The notes beneath the pieces are model-generated. The model was not told the origin of the DNA. It made no database searches and saw nothing but the letters and a program-made list of their open reading frames with translations. This document shows, one piece after another, positions 27,401 through 34,411 of a DNA stretch of 64,000 nucleotides. A program made the translations under genes and the position numbers. The first letter of the stretch is position 1. The number at the start of each line of letters is the position of its first letter. This DNA is from an uncultured Fibrobacter sp. (lineage in GTDB: Bacteria; Fibrobacterota; Fibrobacteria; Fibrobacterales; Fibrobacteraceae), in contig NZ_ONDD01000009.1 of NCBI RefSeq assembly GCF_900316465.1, forward strand, positions 46,047 through 110,046. The letters run 5' to 3'.

Positions 27401-30195
27401 GTGCTACGGTCGAAAACATCTTTATCAAGTATAATGTTTCCGGCGAAAATTACGTTGGCTCTCTTGCCGGTAAGAAATCTGCAGGCTCTGTCGTGAGGAG
27501 CGCGTCTAGATTCCTGGTCTCGGGCAAGGAACATGTGGGCGGTCTCGTGGGCTTTTTGGGCGAGGCCAGCGTGACGGATTGCTATTCTATCGCAAATGTC
27601 GCGGGAACAAAGAATGTCGGCGGCTTGGTGGGTTCTTCTGACAAGGCAATCGTGAAAAACTCGTTTGCCGCAGGTCAAGTTACGGGCGATTCTAAATGGG
27701 GTGGCCTTGCGGGCTCTGACAACAAGTCGACCTACACCTCGGCCTATTATGATACGACTCTCTGGTATGTTAATACGACAGCCGCGGGGGATCTCCGCAA
27801 TACAACAGAGATGGTCAAGAAGGAAAACTACGAAGGCTGGGATTTCGATTCGACATGGAAGATTGCAGCGGATTCGACTTATCCCTATTTGTCCTGGCTG
27901 ACCAAGGCTTATTATATATCCAAGACAATGAAGGAAAAGATTTATCCGAATCAGGCTGTGGATCAGACCATGATGAAAATGGCCGGTTCCGGTACGGAAA
28001 AAGACCCGTTCTTGATCAAGACCTACGGAGACTTGAAATCAATCGGATTCGGAAAATACAAGCTGTCGGCCGTTTATCGCTTGGCTAACGATATCGATGC
28101 CACCGCTTCCAGGACGGATGAGCGTTTTGCCGTCGGAGGAACAGGATTCAAGCCTATTGGTAAGTACGATGTGTTGGAAGAATTCTGCAACTGTTACGGT
28201 GTTGTCCTTGGCGGTTACGCAAAACAGGATACCGGTGCGTTTACCGGCGAATTCCATGGTGGCGGCCATAGCATCGACAGCTTGTACACGGGATTTTGGG
28301 ATAAAGAGTATAAGACTGTAGGATTTATTGATACGGTTGCCAAATCTGCGGTTGTAGACAGCTTGACTTTCAAGGGCTATTCTGTCGGTCGCGAAGATTT
28401 TGGAATGAAAATAGGTGGCGTTGCTACGGTGAACAATGGTACTATCCGGAATGTGGATGTCGACATTGTGATGGACAGTGTTTATCAAAGTGCGGGGGTC
28501 GTGTTCAGGAACTATGGTTCCATCGAGAATGTATCGGTTAAAGGAAAAGTCAATGGCAGCAGACTTGCATCCGGTATTGCACACTTGAATTACGGAACCA
28601 TTGCTAATGCCAAAATCGATGCGCAATGGATTGGTGGCAGTTCCGCCGCCGGTGTTGCTGCACTGAACTGGGGGACCATCAAGAATGTTTCTGTTAAGGC
28701 GAATGTAAAGGAAAACTCTGGCTTTGTAGGTGGCATTGCCGGGTTAAACGCTCCTAGTGGATCGATTGATAAGAGCTCTGTGAATGTTGATGTATCTGGA
28801 CAGAAATCATCTTCAGAAGGTTTCTCCATTTCTTACGAAGATGGTGGGGAACTCTCGGTATATTATAACGTGCAAGGCGTTGCAGGCCTTGTCGTAGTCG
28901 ATAGCGGAACGGTCAAGAATTCTACGGCGTCGGGCGTTATCAATGCAAAAGGAGCCCTCTACGTAGGTGGCTTGATTGCTAAGGCTTACAGCAAAGAATT
29001 GAAAGGGCTGCATGCATCCGTTGATGTTGCTGGAGATCATTATGTCGGCGGCTTGGTCGGCTTGAACGAAACAACTATTTCGGAATGCTATGCCACCGGA
29101 AGCGCTGAGGGAACGGGAACGTTCAGCTATTCTGGAGCTTTTGTTGGTCACAACAAAGGCTTGGTAGAACGCTCATTTGCGACCGGAAATGCATATAGTG
29201 CCGCCAGCTTTGTCGGCGGAAACGACGGAACAATCCGGCAGTCTTATTCTACGGGAAATGTCGAAGGCACGGGTAGCTTTGCCCATAACAACCAGTCAGT
29301 AATAGAAGACTGCTATTCGACGGGTGATGTGCTTGCTATAGATTCATACTATGGTTTTGGTTTTGTCGAAATTAACGGCAATGATGCAGAGGTAAGAGGA
29401 TACTCTTCTGGAAGTGCATTTAAAGACGGAATCCGTTTCTGCGATGGCTTGCCTGCAAGAACGAAGCCCTCGGATGAGTATTACTATTTAGCCGAAGCCT
29501 GCAGTGATTCGATGATTGTCGGAAAGGGCCTGTCCAATGCTCAGATGAAAATGCAGAAGTCTTTTGCCGCATTCGACTTTGATTCGGTTTGGTACATCGC
29601 CGAAGGCATGAGCTACCCTCAGCTTCGCAATATGCCGAATCCGCCGGTGGTTTCGAATGGGGAACTTCTCTATAGCGCAAAACCCCTCGCGAAGGAAATC
29701 CGCGCCGAACTGCTTGCCGGTGCCTTCGTGATGGATTCTACGGCGAAGAAGGTGCTTAAGCTGGATTCTGCAAGTGAGGCCTTACTCGATTCTCTGGAAA
29801 ACGAAAAAGCACCTTACGGAAAGTTTGTCATCTCTTACCGTGTGGGAATCCTTTTCGATTCTGATACGCTCTGGAGCAGGACAGCCAGCGTTGAACTCAA
29901 TATCGAAAAGACGACGGGTGCTCACGCTCGCGAAATCGCGGTGACCCATTCGCTCGGTGCTGCATTCCGCGACGGTCATGTGGCTCTCCATTTCGCAATT
30001 CCTGACGCGGGTGCGGTAAAGTTCTCGCTCATGGATATGCAGGGCCGCGTCGTGAAGGCCTTTGACTTGGGACGTCGCGCAGCGGGAGAGTATTTCGAAA
30101 CTGTCGCTGCCGAGGGAATCGTTCGCGGTCGCTATATTGGTGTGCTGCAGGTGAATGGCCGTGTGACAGACAAGGTAATGCTGCTGAAACGGTAA
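24427..30195 (+). CDS. Giant GLUG-repeat surface protein
   Basis: A 1922-residue secreted protein. ATG at 24427 preferred to an upstream TTG because AGGAGA lies 5 bases before it; signal peptide MKFGFVVSAVLSLFAIQSFA. The body is built of four blocks, beginning near residues 22, 555, 850 and 1180, each opening with (G.GTE.DP)...YDDLK.IG and A.DIDA and followed by GLUG-type repeats (VGGIVG, NVGGLVG, SYATG and similar), which normally fold as a right-handed beta helix. The last ~90 residues (VKFSLMDMQGRVVKAFDLG...RYIGVLQVNGRV...LLKR) resemble a type IX secretion sorting domain. Likely an extracellular adhesin; no catalytic motif is visible. Single-gene unit. Confidence 0.85.
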   Translation: MKFGFVVSAVLSLFAIQSFAAKGTMVGDGSAEKPFLIEDYEDLKAIGTGAYLYSSDYALAKDIDASASAHEMCNADGCNGFIPIGKNKDAADSIIFWGNIDGQNHTISNLNLWLPCERDVAFIAYLGGSVSNLNFDHVNVTGRVSESNYVATVAAKSVGKIRNVKVTNGFVQGQNYVGGIVGHATKEYNEGATIVNASFQGTIKGSQRVGGIVGQLDMDLDSAFVDAEIIALKKDVGGIVGYLTGAVRRTRSTGSIIPGMPDVDDVGGVAGYSKGGVYSCVSLMNLISYGYTFDDDIGGIVGDNAKGAVLYSYALGNVEGSSDVGGIVGTDGRVMNSYAFGSVKGEQYVGGIAGSYAGVFHSYAVVSVQGKSDVGGLIGGSPDSIVSSYWNTEISGIDSSAGGVGLTTAQMLKWDSYVGWDTVGYEEYVIDGTDTCAYYEYIGYCTSPTGNFIKTWDIDDGKSFPYLKENDFSKKSLVPIAVPTVAAKWQETPTVAALIDVEGELVGKWTGSVQPVFVDDTLCRDSLYYGYRIGVVVGKDTVWGTSSHVAIPNKIEISTFAELQKIGHDIAYPLLGNYELTADIDAKGLNFEPIGDSVHIFHGTFDGKNHTIKNLVIDKPTRDFTGLFGFVESAVIQNLTLENAKVVGSWVVGALIGESRNAVVSHVVSLNGDVQGEWSVGGLIGYGIADSVTYVGTTGKVKGTENVGGLVGSIEAYFELTDAFSVNVVKGHEDVGGVIGYNYDYSYGDMIPNIYRVYSASMIKSPKFAAEGIVEHGGSSVDDSTCFFDSTVAGIGRKGKTTEEMLLKSTYKDYDFETVWEIQNGVSYPFFKGMDPILPGTLEDDGTVNVLAGAGTEIDPYKIYDYDDLKYVGKYEYGLDAYYKLMGNINAKASFKENCNADSTLCKGFEPIGEFSGVFIGNNKIIAGLNINRPDEDSVGLFRALAKGAKVSNVVFDTASYLGESYSYGPANTRGAIRGKDYVGVLAGVDNGATVENIFIKYNVSGENYVGSLAGKKSAGSVVRSASRFLVSGKEHVGGLVGFLGEASVTDCYSIANVAGTKNVGGLVGSSDKAIVKNSFAAGQVTGDSKWGGLAGSDNKSTYTSAYYDTTLWYVNTTAAGDLRNTTEMVKKENYEGWDFDSTWKIAADSTYPYLSWLTKAYYISKTMKEKIYPNQAVDQTMMKMAGSGTEKDPFLIKTYGDLKSIGFGKYKLSAVYRLANDIDATASRTDERFAVGGTGFKPIGKYDVLEEFCNCYGVVLGGYAKQDTGAFTGEFHGGGHSIDSLYTGFWDKEYKTVGFIDTVAKSAVVDSLTFKGYSVGREDFGMKIGGVATVNNGTIRNVDVDIVMDSVYQSAGVVFRNYGSIENVSVKGKVNGSRLASGIAHLNYGTIANAKIDAQWIGGSSAAGVAALNWGTIKNVSVKANVKENSGFVGGIAGLNAPSGSIDKSSVNVDVSGQKSSSEGFSISYEDGGELSVYYNVQGVAGLVVVDSGTVKNSTASGVINAKGALYVGGLIAKAYSKELKGLHASVDVAGDHYVGGLVGLNETTISECYATGSAEGTGTFSYSGAFVGHNKGLVERSFATGNAYSAASFVGGNDGTIRQSYSTGNVEGTGSFAHNNQSVIEDCYSTGDVLAIDSYYGFGFVEINGNDAEVRGYSSGSAFKDGIRFCDGLPARTKPSDEYYYLAEACSDSMIVGKGLSNAQMKMQKSFAAFDFDSVWYIAEGMSYPQLRNMPNPPVVSNGELLYSAKPLAKEIRAELLAGAFVMDSTAKKVLKLDSASEALLDSLENEKAPYGKFVISYRVGILFDSDTLWSRTASVELNIEKTTGAHAREIAVTHSLGAAFRDGHVALHFAIPDAGAVKFSLMDMQGRVVKAFDLGRRAAGEYFETVAAEGIVRGRYIGVLQVNGRVTDKVMLLKR

Positions 30196-30221
30196 AATAC
30201 GACCTTTAATAGTTAATCAAG

Positions 30222-30249
30222 GGCTCTCGCAAAATGCGGGAGCCTTTTT
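30222..30249 (+). terminator. Terminator of the GLUG-repeat gene
   Basis: GGCTCTCGC pairs with GCGGGAGCC around AAAAT, then five Ts. Confidence 0.85.
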
Positions 30250-30415
30250 GTTTTGTGTTTCGGGGATTTTGTTTCATGGATTTTGAACTTTGTTTTATAG
30301 ATTGCTAAAAATTTTTGCATTCGGATATAAAGTGGCGAAATTAGCTTAAAAACGCAAATCCTGTTTTAAGAAAAATGTTGCATGGCGTTTTTTAAAATTC
30401 TATTTTATGGTCATG

Positions 30416-31267
30416 ATGAAATCAGTTATTGAATACAAAGACTATCGCGAGTACGTACTCGATTACTACCGCGAGCGCAAGCGCACCTCGGCGTTTACAT
30501 GGCGCGAGTTTGCGAAGATTGCGGGTTTCGCATCGGGGTCCTACCTGAAGCTTGTTTGCGACGGTAAGACTCGACTTCGGGAAGAGGGAGCAAAGAAAAC
30601 GGCCTTGGCAATGGGGTTGCTGGGGTTTGAATTCGACTACTTCGTTTTGATGGTTCGATACGAAAACGCAAAGACAGATCGAGAGAGAAAGAAGTGCTTC
30701 GAGGAAATGGAGGCATTGAGTTCTGCGCATCACGTGAAAATTCTAGGCAGCGAGATGTACACGTTCTATGAAACGTGGAAACATTCCGTGGTCCGTGAAT
30801 TGGCCGTGGCGATGCCCGGGGCGAAACCGCACGAAATCGCGAAGGCTTGTCGGTTGCCTATTTCGGCGGCCGACGTAAGCGGCAGTTTGCGATTCCTTTT
30901 GAATGCAGGGTTTCTGACGATAGATGCCAAGGGCATTTACCACCAGACGAGCCATTCGATTACGACGGGGCGCTTAAAGGTGGTTTCGGTAGCGGTGCAC
31001 TCGTTGCTGCGCCAGATGGGCGAATTTGCGCTCGAGGCTTTGGACAAGTTGCCCATTTCGGAACGCCACTTTAGCGGTGTTACCATGGGCATGACTGCCG
31101 AAAGCTATGAAAAGGTCATCGAGGAACTCACGGAGTGCCGCAAGCGCATCGTGTCGATTGTCTCGGCCGACAAAAAAGTGGAAAAGGTCTGCCGTTTGAA
31201 CATGCAGCTTTTCCCCCTCTCTGAAAAATTAAATTGTGACCCGACTGATTTGGGTAAAGGAGCATGA
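30416..31267 (+). CDS. TIGR02147-family protein, module A
   Basis: A 283-residue cytoplasmic protein of the TIGR02147 family, which is strongly expanded in Fibrobacter. ATG 30416 chosen by alignment with the two paralogues at 33554 and 37568 (all begin M-K-x-(V/I)-(I/V)-E-Y). The N-terminal third (TWREFAKIAGFASGSYLKLV) looks like a helix-turn-helix and MPGAKPHEIAKAC...ISAADV in the middle like a winged helix, so DNA binding is plausible. The end is also conserved (RLNMQLFPLSE). There is no ribosome site; a weak TATTTTAT box lies just upstream. The gene ends one base before the lipoprotein start, so the two are one operon. A regulator of its own module is my inference. Confidence 0.8.
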   Translation: MKSVIEYKDYREYVLDYYRERKRTSAFTWREFAKIAGFASGSYLKLVCDGKTRLREEGAKKTALAMGLLGFEFDYFVLMVRYENAKTDRERKKCFEEMEALSSAHHVKILGSEMYTFYETWKHSVVRELAVAMPGAKPHEIAKACRLPISAADVSGSLRFLLNAGFLTIDAKGIYHQTSHSITTGRLKVVSVAVHSLLRQMGEFALEALDKLPISERHFSGVTMGMTAESYEKVIEELTECRKRIVSIVSADKKVEKVCRLNMQLFPLSEKLNCDPTDLGKGA

Positions 31268-31268
31268 A

Positions 31269-33008
31269 ATGATTCATTTTTTTGACGAAAGAAAAACAGG
31301 GGCGGTTTGGGCTCTTGCTTTGACAGCGTTGCTCGGCGCTTGTTCCAATGTGGAAACCTCTGGCACGAGCGAAGAAGCGGAAGGCGTTATCGCCATTTCC
31401 GACAAAAAGATTGCGGGTGTTTCGCAGAAGGGCCCGTTTGTAAAGGGCTCCGAGGTGACGCTCAGGGAAACCTCGAAAAAGGGAGATTTCGAGCCCACCG
31501 GTAGAGAATTTACTACCAAGACTATCAGCGACAAGGGCGATTTCAAGTTTGACGGTATCAATTTGGAAAGCCAGTATGTGCTTCTTTCTGTAGAAGGCCG
31601 CTACGAGCGAGAACACACGGGTGAAGCTTCTAGCTGCCCGATGCGTCTCGACGCAGTTTCCGACTTGGAAAAACGTGAAACGGTGAATATCAACCTCTTG
31701 ACTCATTTTGAATACAAGCGCGTGCTGAATCTGGTCAAGGAAGGCAAGACCTTTGCCGAAGCCAAAAAGCAAGCCGCAAAGGAAGTCCTTGGCGCGTTCG
31801 GTGTCAAGATCGATGTTTCCTCTGCAGAAGACTTGAATATCTACAATTCGACGGATGGCGACAGAACGCTCTACAATATCAGCCGAATTATAGATGAACA
31901 GCCTGAGTGGAATTATTGGCACGATTGGTATAATGCTGATGACGATGTCGATTGCTCCAAATTGCAAGATTACATCGACGGGTTTACCAATGACTTTGCC
32001 GATGACGGTGTTCTCGCAGATTCGATTATGCAGGATCTCGCTGGCGAAGGCTATAGCTCTGCCAAGGAATGGAGCAATATGATGGATGTCGATGAAGACG
32101 ATATCAAGAGAAAGGACGAGGCTAATCCGGATGATATCAGTATCCGTTTCTTGAAGAGTGAATACGATTTCGGTATTCTTGTCTTCTTGAATTATATGGA
32201 TTTGGAACTCTGTATCGCCGACCTTTGGGGCGAATACAGAAAGCTGGACAAGGCCATGGTGCTTGACGGCGAACTTGTTGATTCGGGCTATTTCCTTTGC
32301 AACGGGTATTATTGGGACTTGACGACAAAAGAACATATCGATTCTCTCAAGATTCCAATTGACCACAAAACGGGAAGCATGACTGACCCGCGCGATGGAC
32401 GTAAGTACCAGACGGTCAGCTTTGAATACGAAGGGAAAAAGTATGAATGGATGGCCGAAGATCTCAAGTATGATTCCAAAGAACTCTATACTTGGACGGA
32501 AGCTATGCAGATCGATGACAAGTACATGACGGAAGTCGCTGAAGATAGTTTGATTGGCGAAAAGCACCAGGGAATCTGCCCTGATGGCTGGCATGTCTCG
32601 AGTACCGAGGAATGGGATATCTTGGTGAATTACGTCGGTGACGTTAAAAACCTGCTTAACGAAAACTGGAGGACTTCTGATTTGGATGCCGCCTTTGGAA
32701 AGGATTTGATTGGCGTGTTCTACAACAGGTTTGATTTTAACCTGATGCCGATGGATACGGTTTACTTGGAAGTCTATTACCATTCTTACAGGCAGGACTC
32801 TTACCATATAGAGGAACTTGATGAGTTCATGAAAGAGCACTATCAATGGGAACTTGAATATGCTAAGAATGATGAGGAACGCGAAGAAATTGAAAAGTAC
32901 CTTTCTCCAAGAGCTGTCGGTGACTATTACGTGCAAGTCTCTCCCTACGATTATCGTGTTGAAGAAGAACCTTTGAAAGAAGGCAAGGTGCGTTGCGTAA
33001 AGAACTAG
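31269..33008 (+). CDS. QKGPF lipoprotein with FISUMP-like C-terminus, module A
   Basis: A 579-residue lipoprotein. The ATG at 31269 (AAAGGAG 6 bases upstream) is preferred to a GTG farther up. Lipobox LLGAC, Cys 25. The beta domain GVSQKGPFVKGSEV (about 48-140) and NINLLTHFEYKRVLNLV are well conserved; the helical domain that follows in its relatives is degenerate here and very acidic. From about residue 370 a FISUMP-type domain follows (DPRDGRKYQTV, WMAEDLKY, GICPDGWHVSS, and a final VRCVKN), with the centre altered. The preceding TIGR02147 gene is in the same transcript. Function unknown; a surface protein with a variable C-terminal domain. Confidence 0.8.
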   Translation: MIHFFDERKTGAVWALALTALLGACSNVETSGTSEEAEGVIAISDKKIAGVSQKGPFVKGSEVTLRETSKKGDFEPTGREFTTKTISDKGDFKFDGINLESQYVLLSVEGRYEREHTGEASSCPMRLDAVSDLEKRETVNINLLTHFEYKRVLNLVKEGKTFAEAKKQAAKEVLGAFGVKIDVSSAEDLNIYNSTDGDRTLYNISRIIDEQPEWNYWHDWYNADDDVDCSKLQDYIDGFTNDFADDGVLADSIMQDLAGEGYSSAKEWSNMMDVDEDDIKRKDEANPDDISIRFLKSEYDFGILVFLNYMDLELCIADLWGEYRKLDKAMVLDGELVDSGYFLCNGYYWDLTTKEHIDSLKIPIDHKTGSMTDPRDGRKYQTVSFEYEGKKYEWMAEDLKYDSKELYTWTEAMQIDDKYMTEVAEDSLIGEKHQGICPDGWHVSSTEEWDILVNYVGDVKNLLNENWRTSDLDAAFGKDLIGVFYNRFDFNLMPMDTVYLEVYYHSYRQDSYHIEELDEFMKEHYQWELEYAKNDEEREEIEKYLSPRAVGDYYVQVSPYDYRVEEEPLKEGKVRCVKN

Positions 33009-33024
33009 AACAGATAAAGTAAAA

Positions 33025-33112
33025 TACATTTGTTTCCCCCGGTTTGGACCCGAGAGCTGGGCAGGGGGAAGGTTAGGAGAGAGACCTCGCTAGGACGCTA
33101 GCGGGGTTTTTT
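33025..33112 (+). terminator. Hairpin and terminator after module A
   Basis: CCTCGCTAG pairs with CTAGCGGGG around GACG (33085-33106), followed by six Ts. A second hairpin lies before it, TTCCCCC (33034-33040) with GGGGGAA (33064-33070), and in front of that a TACATTTG box (33025-33032) resembling the -10 element; see findings. Confidence 0.65.
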
Positions 33113-33117
33113 CTTAT

Positions 33118-33416
33118 ATGACCGTTCGGCTCTATTGTATTCATAAAATGTGATATCGCCTCACTCTCGCCGTCACGGCATGCTTACGCTATGCCGCTTG
33201 CGGCTCACGCATGACCGTTCGGCTCTATTGTATTCATAAAAATGTGATATCGCCTCACTCTCGCCGTCACGGCATGTTTACGCTATGCCGCTTGCGGCTC
33301 ACGCATGACCGTTCGGCTCTATTGTATTCATAAAAATGTGATATCGCCTCACTCTCGCCGTCACGGCATGCTTACGCTATGCCGCTTGCGGCTCACGCAT
33401 GACCGTTCGGCTCTAT
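33118..33416. repeat. 93/94-bp intergenic tandem repeat, three full units plus 18 bp
   Basis: Units begin at 33118, 33211 and 33305 with ATGACCGTTCGG and a partial fourth begins at 33399. They differ by one A in a run (unit 1) and one C/T change (unit 2), so the expansion is recent. Each unit holds the dyad CGGCAT...ATGCCG. There is no spacer variation, so it is not a CRISPR. No gene is visible. The array fills exactly the space between the module A terminator and the module B operator block. It makes up most of the 545-bp gap between genes. Confidence 0.9.
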
Positions 33417-33418
33417 CG

Positions 33419-33553
33419 CTTTCATGTTCTGGGAACATGAAAGTATGTTCTAAAATTGATTAATTTTTTAGAATTTTATAGAAATTGGTAAAATTTGGCT
33501 AAAAACGCAAATTTCATGTTCTATTAAGGTTAAATGAATCTATATTTGTAGTC
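33419..33553 (+). promoter_or_regulatory. Module B promoter/operator block
   Basis: Perfect palindrome CTTTCATGTTC / GAACATGAAAG (33419-33443), a second TGTTCT at 33446, an AT-rich stretch, TGTTCT at 33517, and TATATTTGTA at 33541 with ATG at 33554. The same arrangement and spacing recurs at 37165, 37438 and 40274: the third RTGTTCT starts 25 bases before the -10 box in each of the four. Confidence 0.7.
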
Positions 33554-34411
33554 ATGAAGGAGATCATAGAATACACGGATTATCGTAAGTTCATTCAGGA
33601 CTACTACGATGAACGCAAGCGCTGCTCTGCTTTTTCTTGGCATGCGTTCGCCCAGAAGGCGGGTTTTTCGTCAGATGTCTATTTGAAGTATGTTTGCGAG
33701 GGGAAAAAGAATTTGAGTGTCGGTTCCGCGGGCTCGGTGGCAAGTGCCATGGGCCTTGTCGGCTTTGAGTACGACTATTTTGTTTTGATGGTTTCTTATG
33801 CGCATGCAAAGAGCAACGAAGCTAAAAAGGCTGCGTTCGAAGAACGTTGCGCGCTGGCGAATGCTCACAAGGTTCGTGTGCTGGGGGACGAAGAGTTCAA
33901 GTATTTTAAGTCATGGAAAAATTCCGTGATTCGTGAATTGGCGCCGCACATGCCCGGCGCAAAACCGCTTGAGATTGCCCATGCCTGCAAACAAAAAATT
34001 TCGGCTGCAGAAGTTTCTGAAACACTTGATTTTTTGGTGAAGGCAAATCTCTTGAAAAAGGACAAGAACGGAAATTACCGGCAGACGGACAAGACGATTA
34101 AAATGGCGCCGGTGGAGGCCGTGCCGCTGGCCGCTCGCGATTTGCAGCGCCAGATGGGTGAATTTGCCATCAGGGCGATTGACTTGCCGATTTCGGAACG
34201 AGTCATGTCGGGTTATACGCTTGGGCTTACGCATCGTGCGTACGAGCGCATCAAAAAAGAGACTGAAGATTATTACCGCCGCGTGGTGGCGATTGCGACA
34301 GAGGAAGACGAAACGGAACAGGTTTATCGCTTGAACGTGCAGTTGTTCCCATTGAGCGAACATTTGAAAACCGAAAAGGAAACAGTTTTAAAAAAGGGGC
34401 AGAGAAAATGA
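33554..34411 (+). CDS. TIGR02147-family protein, module B
   Basis: A 285-residue paralogue of the proteins at 30416 and 37568, much closer to the latter (both begin MKEI(I/V)EYTDYRKFIQDYY). It has the helix-turn-helix-like segment FAQKAGFSSDVYLKYVCEG near residue 33, the winged-helix-like centre (MPGAKPLEIAHAC), the RQMGEFA motif and the RLNVQLFPLSE ending. The ATG is only 5 bases after TATATTTG with no ribosome site, so the message is probably leaderless. The stop overlaps the lipoprotein start (ATGA). A regulator acting on its own operator block is inferred from the helix-turn-helix and repeated context, not shown. Confidence 0.82.
   Translation: MKEIIEYTDYRKFIQDYYDERKRCSAFSWHAFAQKAGFSSDVYLKYVCEGKKNLSVGSAGSVASAMGLVGFEYDYFVLMVSYAHAKSNEAKKAAFEERCALANAHKVRVLGDEEFKYFKSWKNSVIRELAPHMPGAKPLEIAHACKQKISAAEVSETLDFLVKANLLKKDKNGNYRQTDKTIKMAPVEAVPLAARDLQRQMGEFAIRAIDLPISERVMSGYTLGLTHRAYERIKKETEDYYRRVVAIATEEDETEQVYRLNVQLFPLSEHLKTEKETVLKKGQRK

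Noticed and set aside
31128..33029. 633-residue minus-strand frame across the module A lipoprotein gene
   Set aside because: Composition is like an antisense reading (rich in His, Ile, Phe runs) and no motif is seen; the lipoprotein frame is supported by lipobox and domains.
33118..33416. Possible CRISPR array
   Set aside because: Units are 93/94 bp and contiguous, without variable spacers, and there are no cas genes nearby.
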